Shown: one piece after another, positions 8,580 to 18,218 of the stretch | How the letters are laid out: every line of letters begins with the position of its first letter | How positions within the stretch are numbered: the stretch's first letter is position 1 | DNA from: Desulfobacterales bacterium | GTDB taxonomy: Bacteria > Desulfobacterota > Desulfobulbia > Desulfobulbales > JAGXFP01 | Reading direction: 5' to 3' | NCBI GenBank assembly: GCA_024637225.1 | Contig: JAGXFP010000046.1 | Location: 1 to 34,390, forward strand | Length of the DNA stretch: 34,390 bases | Made by a program: the position numbers and the translations under genes | Notes under the pieces: generated by a model | What the model was told of the DNA's origin: nothing | What the model saw: only the letters and a program-made list of their open reading frames with translations | The model's database searches: none

Positions 8580-10054
8580 TATTCATCTCCTTCGGCCGGA
8601 CTTTCCGCCTTAGCGCTCTTGGCGGATTTGGCGGCCGTCTTTTTCTGCGGGGCTTTCCCGGCTTCTTCTTCCGGGGCTTCACTTGCCGCATCGGTTTTTG
8701 CCTTGACGGCCGGCTTCTTCTTTTCAGCTTTGCCGGCACCCTTTGCCGGGACTTCGGCCTTCGCACCGGCAGCTACCGTTTTGACCTTGGCATTGTCCCG
8801 CAGGAATTTAATGATCTTCTCGCTCAGGAGCTCGTTCATGAAAGGCATCAGGTCGTCGCGATTAGCGAAATATTTCTTCACCTCGTCAACCGGCATGTTG
8901 TAGCGCTCACCGATCCGCTTGAAACCGCCCTCGATATCCTCGTCATTCAATTTAATCTCTTCAACCGCGGCGATCTTTTTGAGGATAAAATCGCCCTTAA
9001 CCCTTTTGGAAGCGGTATCCTTATACTGTTCGACCAGCTCGTCCCGATTCAGACCGGCGGACTCCATGGTCATATTCTGATTGGTCAGGTTGTCTTCAAG
9101 CTCCTTGATCATCGAATTGATTTCGTAGGCGACCAGACGTCCGGGCACTTCGAAGTCGTGGGCTTCAAGAAGCTTCATTACCAGCTTGTCGGCCATGGTG
9201 CCGGCGGAGGCCTCCTCTTTTTCAGTGGAGAGTCTTTCCCTGAGCGCCAGTTTCAGCTCATCTAGGGAAGCATATTCCGGCCCGGCATCCTTGGCAAATT
9301 CGTCGTCAAGATCGGCCAGGACACGTTCCTTGATTTCCTTCAATTCGATCTCGAATTTAACCTTCTTGCCGGCCAGCACCGGGTTGGGAAAATTCTCGGG
9401 AAAATCGATTTCGCGCTCGGCCTTTTCGCCCTTCCGCAAACCGATAATGGTCTTTTCGAATTCATCGCCGAAACGGCCGGAGCCGATATCGATCGAATAA
9501 TTTTCGGCCTTGACCTGTTTCATCTCCTGACCGTTGTTAAAGCCCTGGAAGTCAACCACGGCCACATCGCCGATCTGGACCCCGCGATCATCGACGGAGC
9601 GCAGGGGCGCGTTTTCGCGGCGCATATCTTCAAGAGCTGCCTTGACCTCATCTTCCGAGGCCTCGGCACTCTCCATTTCAATCTCCACGCCTTTATAATC
9701 CCCAAGTTCGAATTCCGGGCGCACGGCTACTTCAGCCTCGTAGACGAAAGAACCATCCTCATCGAACTGCTGAGCGCGAATCTCCGGGTGGGCCACAACA
9801 TCGAGCTTGCTCTGCTCAAGGGCGTCGAAATAAGACTCCTGAATCAGCTTTTCGGCGGTTTCCTGCTGGACCTTGGGACCATACTCCCTCTCCAGAACCT
9901 TGCGGGGCACCTTGCCTTTCCTGAAACCCTTGATCGAAACGCTTTTGCCCAATTTGCGATAGGCCTTGTCAAGCTCCCTGGTAACGTTATCGGCTGGCAG
10001 AACTACTTTCAGAGACTTGTTGTTCGAGCCGGAATCTTCAACGGTAACCTGCAT
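8579..10054 (-). CDS. tig: Trigger factor, ribosome-associated chaperone and prolyl isomerase
   Basis: Trigger factor binds ribosomal protein L23 and shields nascent chains. The ribosome-binding signature GFRKGKVPR (43-51), the FKBP-like isomerase domain (about 160-245) and the helical C-terminal chaperone domain are all present. The protein is 491 residues because residues about 430-491 form an extra tail made almost only of Ala, Lys, Glu and Pro, not part of the usual fold (about 430 residues). The start is set at the ATG at 10054, which has a strong GGAAGGGA SD; an upstream in-frame ATG at 10099 would extend into repeat DNA and has no such support. It heads the tig-clpP-clpX run. Confidence 0.96.
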   Translation of the reverse strand: MQVTVEDSGSNNKSLKVVLPADNVTRELDKAYRKLGKSVSIKGFRKGKVPRKVLEREYGPKVQQETAEKLIQESYFDALEQSKLDVVAHPEIRAQQFDEDGSFVYEAEVAVRPEFELGDYKGVEIEMESAEASEDEVKAALEDMRRENAPLRSVDDRGVQIGDVAVVDFQGFNNGQEMKQVKAENYSIDIGSGRFGDEFEKTIIGLRKGEKAEREIDFPENFPNPVLAGKKVKFEIELKEIKERVLADLDDEFAKDAGPEYASLDELKLALRERLSTEKEEASAGTMADKLVMKLLEAHDFEVPGRLVAYEINSMIKELEDNLTNQNMTMESAGLNRDELVEQYKDTASKRVKGDFILKKIAAVEEIKLNDEDIEGGFKRIGERYNMPVDEVKKYFANRDDLMPFMNELLSEKIIKFLRDNAKVKTVAAGAKAEVPAKGAGKAEKKKPAVKAKTDAASEAPEEEAGKAPQKKTAAKSAKSAKAESPAEGDE

Positions 10055-10084
10055 TATTCCCTTCCTTATTTTATATGCATAAAC

Positions 10085-10246
10085 TTGATGGCATCGCAAA
10101 AAAAGTAGCCGCTCCTAAGATTGCTGCAAATTGTCTCGTAATTGCCGCGTATGAAAGTACGCTGCATTCTCGAAATTCGCGCGCCCTGGATCTGACGGTT
10201 TTTTTTGCTTAGCCATCCCATTTTTGACTTTTTGCGAGTTTGTCAA
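10085..10246. repeat. Inverted-repeat element, family R1, copy 1
   Basis: An approximately 160-bp element is bounded by imperfect terminal inverted repeats (TTGATGGCATCGCAAAAA and TTTTTGCGAGTTTGTCAA). It closely matches 29642-29820, sharing GCTGCAAATT.TCTCGT, GAAATTCGCGCGCC.TGG.TCTGACG and GCTTAGCCATC. There is no coding capacity of its own, so it is MITE-like. It sits in the tig promoter region. Confidence 0.8.
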
Positions 10247-10248
10247 AC

Positions 10249-10393
10249 TTGATGATGTCGCAAAAAAAGAGGAAAATCAAGCATCACGAACGCAGCGAAA
10301 CAATCCAGGAACATGCAACTACCTGAAAATACCTGATTACTGCGCTGCACCCGTAATGACGTGTTCAATCGTTTTTTTTTGCGAATTCATCAA
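10249..10393. repeat. Inverted-repeat element, family R2, copy 1
   Basis: This element abuts the R1 copy. Its ends are TTGATGATGTCGCAAAAAAA and the reverse-oriented TTTTTTTTTGCGAATTCATCAA, nearly the same termini as R1. The interior (CGAACGCAGCGAAACAATCC ... CGTAATGACG) resembles 18505-18623 and the widespread 'ATTGCGAGCGAAGCGAAGCAATC' type of bacterial palindromic repeat. Confidence 0.65.
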
Positions 10394-10464
10394 ATTGGCT
10401 AGGCGACCTAAATTCAAAACAAAAGTTATTTCTTGCACTCGGGCGCGGCTAAAAACTACCGTAT

Positions 10465-10519
10465 ACCCACAGGGCATGAGTCTCGTTTGGCAGATAAGCT
10501 GCTCAACTCAGCTGTATCC
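10465..10519. repeat. Repeat family R4, copy 1
   Basis: The segment ACCCACAGGGCATGAGTCTC... AAGCTGCTCAACTCAGCT recurs at 30211-30262 with few differences. It contains a small hairpin, AGCTG-CTCAACT-CAGCT. Function unknown. Confidence 0.7.
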
Positions 10520-10583
10520 GGGAACCCTTGCCCGTCAGGCGTTCGCAAGAGTGGCCTGAAAACGCTTACATGTTTTCGCGATC

Positions 10584-10669
10584 TGGTGCGAGAGGGGGGA
10601 GTTGAACCCCCAACCACTAGGTGGGCTGGATCCTAAATCCAGTGCGTATACCAATTTCGCCACTCTCGC
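10584..10669 (-). tRNA. tRNA-Leu (TAG)
   Basis: The minus strand gives acceptor GCGAGAG/CTCTCGC, the long variable arm typical of class II tRNAs, anticodon loop TTTAGGA (anticodon TAG), T arm GGTTCAACTCC and an encoded CCA. Length is 86 bases. Confidence 0.96.
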
Positions 10670-10682
10670 GCGAATCAAGCAA

Positions 10683-10709
10683 ATTAAACAACTTTAGGCG
10701 CGCAGTCAA
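10683..10709 (-). promoter_or_regulatory. Probable promoter of tRNA-Leu
   Basis: On the minus strand TTGACT and TTTAAT (5 of 6 consensus) are separated by 15 bases and lie just upstream of the tRNA 5' end. The spacer is shorter than ideal. Confidence 0.45.
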
Positions 10710-10885
10710 GAGCCGGCCCCTCAAATAATTACCGGCGGCTCGCCCAACCGGCAACCACGCCCCAATCGCCGGAGCTTTTTAAATCACTGCCGAAACCCTG
10801 AATTTGATTGACATCCAACCCCATAATTGATAGCTAAAGAGGTTCTTGCAAAATTAAAAATACAGCATAATTCAGGAAATTAAAT

Positions 10886-11995
10886 ATGACACAGCAAGCA
10901 TCCGCACAACCCTCACCCGACAAAACGGCGTCTGAAAAATTCTCGCCGCGCGGCCTCGCCACCCTGATCGGCAGCCTGCCCGTTCCAGACCATGCCAAAG
11001 GCCTGGAAATGATCAACCGCTACACCCCGGAAATCCCCTTATGGCCGCAACTGCCCGGCAACCCCAGGGAAGGCATGCTGGTCCAGTTCATGGAGGGCAT
11101 GATCGGTCTGGTCGAGAGCGAGCGCACCTACTTTGATACCACCGGTGATTTCGACGAGAAACTGCTGCCCTTCTTCGAGGAATTTCTGGCGGTCAGCGAA
11201 GATCCCGACGCCCTGATGAGTTCCCGCTTCGCCATCAGCCGCGAAAGAGCGGGCGGACTTTATCTTCTTAAGGATACAGTCGCCGCCTCGACTCGCGCCG
11301 AAGCGGTCAAGGGGCAGATCACCGGTCCCTTCACCACCCTGACCGGACTCCAGGACCAGGACCAGCGCTTAAGTTACTACAACCCTTCCCTGCGGGAGAT
11401 GATCGTTCAGGGTCTGGCGATGAAAGGCGCCTGGCAGGTCAATTTTCTCAAACAGACCGGACTGCCGGTTCTGATCTTCATCGATGAACCGGCCCTGGCG
11501 GGCCTCGGCTCCTCCTCGTTTATCACCATCTCCCAGGAAGATATCGCCGAGGACTTGAACCAGGTGGCCGGGGCTATTCGCGGGGCCGGCGGTCTGGCCG
11601 GGGTCCATGTCTGCGCCAACACCGAATGGAACCTTTTACTGACCGGCAACATAGACATTATCAGCTTTGATGCCTATAATTTTTTCGACCGGTTCATCAC
11701 CTGTCGCAGCCAGATTCATTCCTACCTGGAGAGGGGCGGGATCCTTGCCTGGGGTATTGTTCCCACCTCGGAAGAAGATAAAATCGCCGCCGAATCCACC
11801 GAGTCGCTGACGGCCAGATGGGAAGCGCAGGCCGCGGAACTGAGCACCGGCCGCTGGACTATTCCGGCTATTCTGGAGCAGAGCCTGATCACCCCGAGTT
11901 GCGGGACCGGCTCACTGGCTCCGGAACTTGCCGAAAAAGTACTGACCCTGACCAGTGAAGTATCGGCCACCCTGCGTCGTAAATACCTCTCCTGA
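10886..11995 (+). CDS. Short ('core') MetE-like methyltransferase
   Basis: This 369-residue protein matches the catalytic C-terminal barrel of cobalamin-independent methionine synthase (UROD/MetE fold) and lacks the large N-terminal domain of the 750-residue MetE. The zinc ligands that activate the homocysteine thiol are visible: His241 and Cys243 in VHVCANTEW, and Cys339 in TPSCGTGS. The segment FIDEPAL (198-204) is also typical. Short core MetE proteins of anaerobes are known to use a methylated corrinoid or corrinoid protein rather than methyl-folate; that this one does so is an inference from its length. The ATG at 10886 has an AGGA SD. TTGACA at about 10808 may belong to its promoter. 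lysS follows after 33 bases. Confidence 0.8.
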   Translation: MTQQASAQPSPDKTASEKFSPRGLATLIGSLPVPDHAKGLEMINRYTPEIPLWPQLPGNPREGMLVQFMEGMIGLVESERTYFDTTGDFDEKLLPFFEEFLAVSEDPDALMSSRFAISRERAGGLYLLKDTVAASTRAEAVKGQITGPFTTLTGLQDQDQRLSYYNPSLREMIVQGLAMKGAWQVNFLKQTGLPVLIFIDEPALAGLGSSSFITISQEDIAEDLNQVAGAIRGAGGLAGVHVCANTEWNLLLTGNIDIISFDAYNFFDRFITCRSQIHSYLERGGILAWGIVPTSEEDKIAAESTESLTARWEAQAAELSTGRWTIPAILEQSLITPSCGTGSLAPELAEKVLTLTSEVSATLRRKYLS

Positions 11996-12028
11996 ACCGG
12001 CTATAATTTTTCATTTCCAGGATTATAA

Positions 12029-13534
12029 ATGAGCGAAGAACTGAACCAGGTATTACGGCAGAGACGGCAGAAAGCCGCCGACCTGACCGATCTCGGCGTT
12101 AATATTTACGCCAACGACTTCAAACCGACCTCGTCGACCAGCGACCTTTGGGCCATGGCCGAAGAAATTACCGACGAAACCGAGCCGGGTCAGGGGCCGA
12201 CTTACACGATAGCCGGCCGGATCGTCGCCCTGCGAAAATTCGGCAAGGCCTCTTTTCTCCACATCCAGGACGAAACCGGCCGGATCCAGATTTACGTAAA
12301 AAGAGACGTGGTCGGCGACGAAGCATATTCGATCTTCAAGAAATTCGATATCGGCGATATCGCCGGGTTCAGCGGCGGTCTGTTCCGCACCAACAAGGGA
12401 GAACTGACTCTCCAGGCCGCTATGCTCAAACCCATCACCAAGTCCCTGCGGCCGCTGCCCGAAAAATTCCACGGCCTGACCGACATCGAAACCCGCTATC
12501 GCCAGCGCTACCTCGACCTGATCGTCAATCCCGAGGTCCGGGACACTTTTCGTAAACGGGTTGAGATCATCAGACTTATTCGCGATTTCCTGGTCAACCG
12601 CGGCTTCATGGAAGTGGAAACCCCGATGATGCAGCCAATCGCCGGCGGAGCCACCGCCAAACCGTTCAAGACCCACCACAACGCCCTGGGGATGGACCTG
12701 TATCTGCGGATCGCTCCGGAGCTTTATCTGAAGAGGCTTTTGATCGGCGGCTTTGAAAAGGTCTTCGAGATCAACCGCAATTTCAGGAACGAAGGCCTTT
12801 CCACCCGCCATAATCCCGAATTTACCATGCTCGAATTCTACCAGGCCTTCGCCACCTACCACGACTTGATGGACCTTACCGAAGAGATGATCTCCTGGAT
12901 CGCCTCGGAAGTGACGGGGTCGATGGTCGTCAGTTATCAGGGCCTGGAGGTGGATCTGTCGCCACCCTGGAAACGCTACACCATGGACGAAGCCCTTATT
13001 GAAGTGGCGGGAATCGCCCCCGGCGACCTGGCCGATCCGGACAAGGTTATGGCCCTGGCCAGAAAACACGAGATCCGGCTGGAACCGGAAAACGGACCGG
13101 GCAAGGCAAAAACCGAGCTTTTCGAGCTGCTGGTCGAGGAGAAGCTGGTCAATCCGACCTTCGTGACCTCCTACCCCACCGAGGTTTCGCCCCTGGCCCG
13201 CCGCAACGAGGAGAATCCCGAGGTTACCGACCGTTTCGAACTGTTTATCACCGGCCGGGAAATCGCCAACGCCTTCAGCGAATTAAACGACCCCATCGAC
13301 CAGAAAACCCGGCTGGAAAAACAGATCGCCGATCGGGGGGAAGACGAGGAGATCTTTCCGGAGCTGGACGAGGATTTCATCCGGGCCCTGGAATACGGGA
13401 TGCCGCCGGCCGCCGGCCAGGGCATCGGCATCGACCGGCTGGTCATGCTGCTCACCGATTCCCCGTCGATTCGCGACGTTATCCTCTTTCCGCATCTGCG
13501 CCCGGAAAAATCAGCCGGCGCCGGGAGCCGCTGA
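12029..13534 (+). CDS. lysS: Lysyl-tRNA synthetase, class II
   Basis: LysRS (501 residues) charges tRNA-Lys. It has the N-terminal OB-fold anticodon-binding domain (about 55-150, AGRIVALRKFGKASF) and the class II core with motif 2 (FRNEGLSTRHNPEFTMLEFYQ) and motif 3 (GIGIDRLVMLLTDSPSIRDV). The length fits the family. The ATG is preceded by an AGGA SD. Only two bases separate its stop from the start of the lol permease, so the genes are cotranscribed; the same neighbourhood occurs in Geobacter relatives. Confidence 0.98.
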   Translation: MSEELNQVLRQRRQKAADLTDLGVNIYANDFKPTSSTSDLWAMAEEITDETEPGQGPTYTIAGRIVALRKFGKASFLHIQDETGRIQIYVKRDVVGDEAYSIFKKFDIGDIAGFSGGLFRTNKGELTLQAAMLKPITKSLRPLPEKFHGLTDIETRYRQRYLDLIVNPEVRDTFRKRVEIIRLIRDFLVNRGFMEVETPMMQPIAGGATAKPFKTHHNALGMDLYLRIAPELYLKRLLIGGFEKVFEINRNFRNEGLSTRHNPEFTMLEFYQAFATYHDLMDLTEEMISWIASEVTGSMVVSYQGLEVDLSPPWKRYTMDEALIEVAGIAPGDLADPDKVMALARKHEIRLEPENGPGKAKTELFELLVEEKLVNPTFVTSYPTEVSPLARRNEENPEVTDRFELFITGREIANAFSELNDPIDQKTRLEKQIADRGEDEEIFPELDEDFIRALEYGMPPAAGQGIGIDRLVMLLTDSPSIRDVILFPHLRPEKSAGAGSR

Positions 13535-13536
13535 CC

Positions 13537-14760
13537 TTGCACTTCGAATGGTTTGTCAGCCGGCGCTATCTGAAGGCCAAGCGTAAAAAGGGATTTATTT
13601 CCCTGATTACGGTGATCTCGGTAGTGGGGGTCGCGGTCGGGGTCATGGCCCTGATCTGCGTCCTCGGCGTAATGACCGGCTTTACCGAGGAGTTCCGGGC
13701 CAAGATTCTGGGAGTCAACTCTCATATCGTCATCCAGAAATACGGTGGCACCATCACCGATTACGCCGAACTGCGCGAGCGACTTCTCAAGAGACCCACG
13801 GTCACCGGCGCCACCCCCTACCTTTACACCCAGGCGATGATCACCGCCGGGGATGGCGGGACCGGTGCTATCCTGCGGGGCATCGATCCGGCCACGGCCT
13901 CAACGGTGATTTCGCTAGGCGACCAGATGGTGAAGGGCGGGCTGGCCGATCTCGACTCGACTTCCGGCAAAGTCCCGGGTATCGTGGTCGGCATCGATCT
14001 GGCCGAACAGCTTAACCTCCGCATGGGCGACCGGGTCAGACTGATCTCCCCCGCCGGCCCGCTTACCCCGATGGGAGTGATCCCGAGGATGAAGCCCTGC
14101 GAGGTGGTCGGCATTTTTGAAACCGGCATCTACGAATACGACTCGGCCCTGACCTACGTCTCCCTGGCTACCGCCCGCGACTTCCTCGATCTTGATGAAG
14201 GCGTGCACGGCATAGAGCTGCGGCTGACCGACATCTATCAGGCGGACGAGATCGCCCGGGACATCGAAAGAGAACTGGGCTTAAGTTATGTCGCCAAGGA
14301 CTGGATCAAGCTCAACAAAAACCTCTTTTCAGCCCTGCGCCTCGAAAAAACCGCCCTGTCGATAATCGTCGCCCTGATCGTCCTGGTCGCCGCCTTCAAC
14401 ATCGTCAGCACCCTGATCATGGTGGTCATGGAGAAGGCCCGCGACATCGCCATTCTTAAATCGATGGGCGCCACCTCCGGCTCGATTATGCGAATTTTCA
14501 TCTATGAAGGGCTGGTCATCGGCCTGACCGGTACCCTCTTAGGGGTATTGGGGGGGCTGGGAGGAGCCGAACTGTTGAGCCGTTACCAGTTTATCAAGCT
14601 GCCCGATGTCTATCCCATGACCACCCTGCCCGTCCAGGTCCTGCCCCTGGATGTGGTTATGATTGCCGGCGCGGCCGTCATTATCACCTTTGTGGCCACC
14701 CTCTATCCGTCCTGGCAGGCCTCCCGGGTGGAACCCGCGGAAGCTCTGAGGTACGAATGA
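13537..14760 (+). CDS. lolC: Lipoprotein-releasing ABC transporter permease, LolC/LolE family
   Basis: This 407-residue inner-membrane permease belongs to the LolCDE-type exporter that frees mature lipoproteins for transfer to the outer membrane. It has one N-terminal membrane segment (about 22-45), a large periplasmic domain (about 46-265) and three C-terminal membrane segments (about 272-400), with the FtsX-like motif [15 protein letters not shown]. Translation most likely starts at TTG 13537, two bases after lysS, since the conserved [20 protein letters not shown] begins there. Only one permease gene is present beside lolD, so it may act as a homodimer (LolF-like) instead of a LolC/LolE pair. 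Its stop overlaps the lolD start by four bases. Confidence 0.92.
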   Translation: MHFEWFVSRRYLKAKRKKGFISLITVISVVGVAVGVMALICVLGVMTGFTEEFRAKILGVNSHIVIQKYGGTITDYAELRERLLKRPTVTGATPYLYTQAMITAGDGGTGAILRGIDPATASTVISLGDQMVKGGLADLDSTSGKVPGIVVGIDLAEQLNLRMGDRVRLISPAGPLTPMGVIPRMKPCEVVGIFETGIYEYDSALTYVSLATARDFLDLDEGVHGIELRLTDIYQADEIARDIERELGLSYVAKDWIKLNKNLFSALRLEKTALSIIVALIVLVAAFNIVSTLIMVVMEKARDIAILKSMGATSGSIMRIFIYEGLVIGLTGTLLGVLGGLGGAELLSRYQFIKLPDVYPMTTLPVQVLPLDVVMIAGAAVIITFVATLYPSWQASRVEPAEALRYE

Positions 14761-15473
14761 AAAACAGCGCTGGCCATCCCGGCACGCCACTTGATTGCAA
14801 GGCCCGGGGCATAAGAAAGACCTTTGTTCAAGGTCCGACCCGTCTCGAAGTACTGAGAGGTATCGACCTCGACCTGCAGAGGGGCGAAATGATAGCCATT
14901 GTCGGCACCTCCGGCACCGGTAAAACCACTCTCTTGCAGATCCTCGGCGGCCTGGACCGCCCCACTTCCGGTTCGATGTTTTTCAATAATGAGGATATCT
15001 TTCAGAAGGGAGACCGGGAGTTATCGAAATTCCGCAACCACGCGGTCGGTTTCGTCTTCCAGTTCCATCACCTGCTCCCCGAGTTCACTGCCCTGGAGAA
15101 CGTCATGATGCCGGGACTGATCGGCGGCGAAGAGCGCCTTCCCCTGATGGAGCGCACTCAAAATCTGCTGGACCAGGTAGGGCTGGCCGATCGCAGCGCA
15201 CACAAGATCGGCGAACTTTCAGGCGGCGAGCAACAGAGGGTGGCCCTGGCCCGTGCCCTGATCATGCAACCCGATCTGCTTCTGGCCGACGAACCGACCG
15301 GCAATCTCGATCCGGCTACCGGCGACAGGGTTTTTGACCTGATCAGAAAAATGAACCGCGAATTGGGTCTGACCACGGTGATGGTTACCCATAACCATGC
15401 CCTGGCCAAAAGGATGGACCGCTGCCTCTCTCTGCAGGACGGCGTCCTCCGCGAAGCCATCCTGACGATCTGA
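14757..15473 (+). CDS. lolD: Lipoprotein-releasing ABC transporter ATPase LolD
   Basis: LolD (238 residues) is the ATPase driving lipoprotein release. Walker [10 protein letters not shown] (50-58), the ABC signature LSGGEQQ (154-160) and Walker [13 protein letters not shown] (from 174) are intact. The start overlaps the permease stop (ATGA), showing translational coupling. bamA follows after 42 bases, linking lipoprotein and porin assembly in one unit. Confidence 0.97.
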   Translation: MKNSAGHPGTPLDCKARGIRKTFVQGPTRLEVLRGIDLDLQRGEMIAIVGTSGTGKTTLLQILGGLDRPTSGSMFFNNEDIFQKGDRELSKFRNHAVGFVFQFHHLLPEFTALENVMMPGLIGGEERLPLMERTQNLLDQVGLADRSAHKIGELSGGEQQRVALARALIMQPDLLLADEPTGNLDPATGDRVFDLIRKMNRELGLTTVMVTHNHALAKRMDRCLSLQDGVLREAILTI

Positions 15474-15515
15474 AAAATCCCCAAAAAAGGCAAGACTGCG
15501 AGCGTTTATTAAATC

Positions 15516-18173
15516 ATGATCTCTAAATTCATTAAAATTGTTCTGGCGATATCGATTACCACCATACTGGTTATCCCGGCCGGCGCTCAAGAACGGGCGT
15601 CGACCACCATCATTCTGCCGCTCAAGATCAATGCGGAAAGCGAAAAAGATCAGCTGGTCAGGGATGCCGACCGTTTTTTGCAAATGGCCGCGAAAGACCT
15701 GAACCTCGAGATGCTGGCCAGGAGCGAAGCGGTTGAAGAAAAGCTGGCGGCGGGCTGGCCGCCGGCCATGGATGCCCTGAGGACCATTCCGGCCATTAAC
15801 CGGTATGACAACATCGCGGTCGGCAGTCTGACCCGTCTGGGCGACCGTTTAAGCCTCGACATGACGGTTTTCGAGGGGGATGACCCCACCACCGCCGCCA
15901 CCTATTTTTTCAAGGATATCGGCGCAGATGAAGAGCTGGCCACGGCGGTCAACCAGATCGTCAAGCAGGTCGACGACTTTTCCAGGCGTCATCAATTTAT
16001 TGCCTCGATCAAGGTTGAGGGGAACAGCCGCATTGATTCCGGCGCCATTCTCAGGAAGATCTCAACCAGTCCCGGAGACAGCTTCAACATTTCCGCATTG
16101 CGGAAGGACCTGAAGGAAATCTTCGCCATGGGTTACTTCCGGGATATCAGCATCATCACCGAAGAGACCCCCCAGGGCCATGTGGTCACCTTCGAGGTTC
16201 GGGAAAGCGACCTGGTTGGTAAAATCGAGATCAGCGGCAATGACAAAATAAACGAAGAAGAGCTACGGGCGGCAATAAAGATCAAGAGTCATTCGATCAT
16301 TAATGACAAGGCGATAAGCGAATCGATTGACAATATCCGCAATCTTTATCGGGAAGAGGGCTATTTCAATTGCCGGGTCACGGTCGAACAGAGCCCGGCC
16401 GGCAAGGACCGGGTCGATCTGACCTTTTTGATCGAGGAAGGCGATAAAATATTCATCAGGGAAATCATTTTCACCGGCAACGAAAACTTTTCCGACAAAA
16501 AAATCAAAAAGACCATTTCCAGTTCGGAAAAGGGCTGGCTCTCCTTCATTACCGATTCCGGATTGATGGATAAGCAGAAACTGGAACAGGATGCAACCCG
16601 AATCACCGCCTTTTATCACAATCAGGGCTTCGTCGAAGCAAAGATCAGCGATCCGGAGATCGTCCAGAAAGAAAACTGGTTCTATGTTTATTTCCACATT
16701 GATGAAGGGCCTCGCTATAAATCCGGCAGCATCGAACTTTCCGGCGACCTGATCGTCAACGAAGATCTGCTCCGCGGGATGATCAAGGTGGATGAAGCAG
16801 AGTTCTTCAGCCGCAGGATTCTGCGCGAGGATGTCTTGCGAATCACCGATTTCTACGCCGACAAAGGCTACGCCTTCGCCGAAGTTTACCCGAGGACGAC
16901 CAGGAACCGGGCCGAGCAAACCGTGGATCTCGATTTCCGGATCGACAAGGGGCAGCTGGTGACCATCAACCGGATCGTCATCGAGGGCAACACCAGAACC
17001 CGGGACAAGGTGATCCGCCGCGAGATCATGCTTAAGGAGGGGGGGCTGTTCAACGCCACCGAGCTCAAGGAGAGCAACCAGAAACTGGCCAGGCTCGAAT
17101 ACTTCGAGGACGTCAACATCTCGCCGGAGCCGGGCCTTGATGAAAGCCAGCTTGATCTGAACGTCGAGGTCAAGGAGAAGCCCACCGGCAAATTCAGCAT
17201 CGGCGGGGGCTACAGCACGGTCGACAAGATGACCTTCATGGGCGAGATCAGCGAGAACAACCTGTTCGGCCGCGGCCAGCGCCTGTCACTGATGGCCAAT
17301 GTCAGCGGCACCGCCAATAAGTTCAACCTCAGTTTCACCGAGCCCCATCTTCTGGACAGCAAGCTGCTTTTATCCTTTTCCCTCTACAACTGGGACCGGG
17401 AATACGACGATTATACCAAGGACTCCAAGGGCGGCACCATTCACTTCGGTTATCCGATCTGGGAAGAATGGCGCCTGAACACCGGTATCGGTTATGACGA
17501 TACAAATCTGACCGACGTGGATCCCCTCACCGCCTCCCAGGATATCCTTGACTCCCAGGAGCACCCGATCACCATCTCCATAAAAACGTCCCTGCACCGT
17601 GACACCCGCAACCGGATGTACGGGGCCAGCAAGGGTTCCCAGAACAGTCTCTCTGTGAAATACGCCGGCGGACCACTGGGCGGCGACAACAGTTTCACCA
17701 AGATCGAAGGGTTAAGCAGCTGGTTTTTTCCGGTCACGAAAAACACCACATTTCACCCGAAAGTCGCCGCCGGTTATGTGGCCGGAAATTCCGAAGGTCA
17801 TCTGCCGGTTTTCGAAAGGTTTTATCTGGGCGGCATCAACACGATCCGCTCCTTCGACAACGGTCAGATCAGCCCCATCGATCCCGCCTCCGGCGACCGA
17901 ATCGGCGGCGATAAGATGTGGTACGCCAACCTCGAATATATTTTCCCGCTCGCCAAGACCCAAGGGCTTTTAGGTGTGTTATTCTACGATATAGGCAATG
18001 TTTACTCGAAAGAGGAATCCTGGCGGCTCAGCGATTACAAGCACAGCACCGGTGCCGGGATCAGGTGGCTGTCGCCGATCGGCCCACTGCGGCTGGAATG
18101 GGGTTACAACCTTGACCCGGTAGGGGATGAAGACTCCAAGAACTGGGAGTTCAGCATCGGCGGAAGCTTTTAA
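15516..18173 (+). CDS. bamA: Outer-membrane protein assembly factor BamA
   Basis: BamA (885 residues) inserts beta-barrel proteins into the outer membrane. After a signal peptide (1-24) there is an extra domain of about 125 residues (25-150) that resembles a TolB-N/CsgG-like alpha/beta fold, then five POTRA repeats (about 161-232, 233-314, 315-402, 403-483, 484-556) and the barrel (about 560-885) ending in the usual aromatic residue (GGSF). The conserved loop-6 VRGF motif reads IRSF (777-780), with the arginine kept. E. coli BamA is about 810 residues, so the added length is the N-terminal domain. The SD before ATG 15516 is weak. The usual downstream partners skp, lpxD, fabZ and lpxA are absent; a repeat element follows. 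Confidence 0.96.
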   Translation: MISKFIKIVLAISITTILVIPAGAQERASTTIILPLKINAESEKDQLVRDADRFLQMAAKDLNLEMLARSEAVEEKLAAGWPPAMDALRTIPAINRYDNIAVGSLTRLGDRLSLDMTVFEGDDPTTAATYFFKDIGADEELATAVNQIVKQVDDFSRRHQFIASIKVEGNSRIDSGAILRKISTSPGDSFNISALRKDLKEIFAMGYFRDISIITEETPQGHVVTFEVRESDLVGKIEISGNDKINEEELRAAIKIKSHSIINDKAISESIDNIRNLYREEGYFNCRVTVEQSPAGKDRVDLTFLIEEGDKIFIREIIFTGNENFSDKKIKKTISSSEKGWLSFITDSGLMDKQKLEQDATRITAFYHNQGFVEAKISDPEIVQKENWFYVYFHIDEGPRYKSGSIELSGDLIVNEDLLRGMIKVDEAEFFSRRILREDVLRITDFYADKGYAFAEVYPRTTRNRAEQTVDLDFRIDKGQLVTINRIVIEGNTRTRDKVIRREIMLKEGGLFNATELKESNQKLARLEYFEDVNISPEPGLDESQLDLNVEVKEKPTGKFSIGGGYSTVDKMTFMGEISENNLFGRGQRLSLMANVSGTANKFNLSFTEPHLLDSKLLLSFSLYNWDREYDDYTKDSKGGTIHFGYPIWEEWRLNTGIGYDDTNLTDVDPLTASQDILDSQEHPITISIKTSLHRDTRNRMYGASKGSQNSLSVKYAGGPLGGDNSFTKIEGLSSWFFPVTKNTTFHPKVAAGYVAGNSEGHLPVFERFYLGGINTIRSFDNGQISPIDPASGDRIGGDKMWYANLEYIFPLAKTQGLLGVLFYDIGNVYSKEESWRLSDYKHSTGAGIRWLSPIGPLRLEWGYNLDPVGDEDSKNWEFSIGGSF

Positions 18174-18218
18174 ATCCAGGTTTCCCGAAATCAACTTTCC
18201 GCGGCAATTTCCCTTTCC

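Noticed and set aside
7635-8903. 422-residue plus-strand frame across clpX, clpP and tig
   Set aside because: It spans three confirmed genes on the other strand and shows no domain.
10224-10636. Plus-strand frames between tig and tRNA-Leu
   Set aside because: They run through inverted-repeat elements and into the antisense of tRNA-Leu.
12053-13069. 338-residue minus-strand frame opposite lysS
   Set aside because: Shadow of an intact LysRS gene; no recognisable product.
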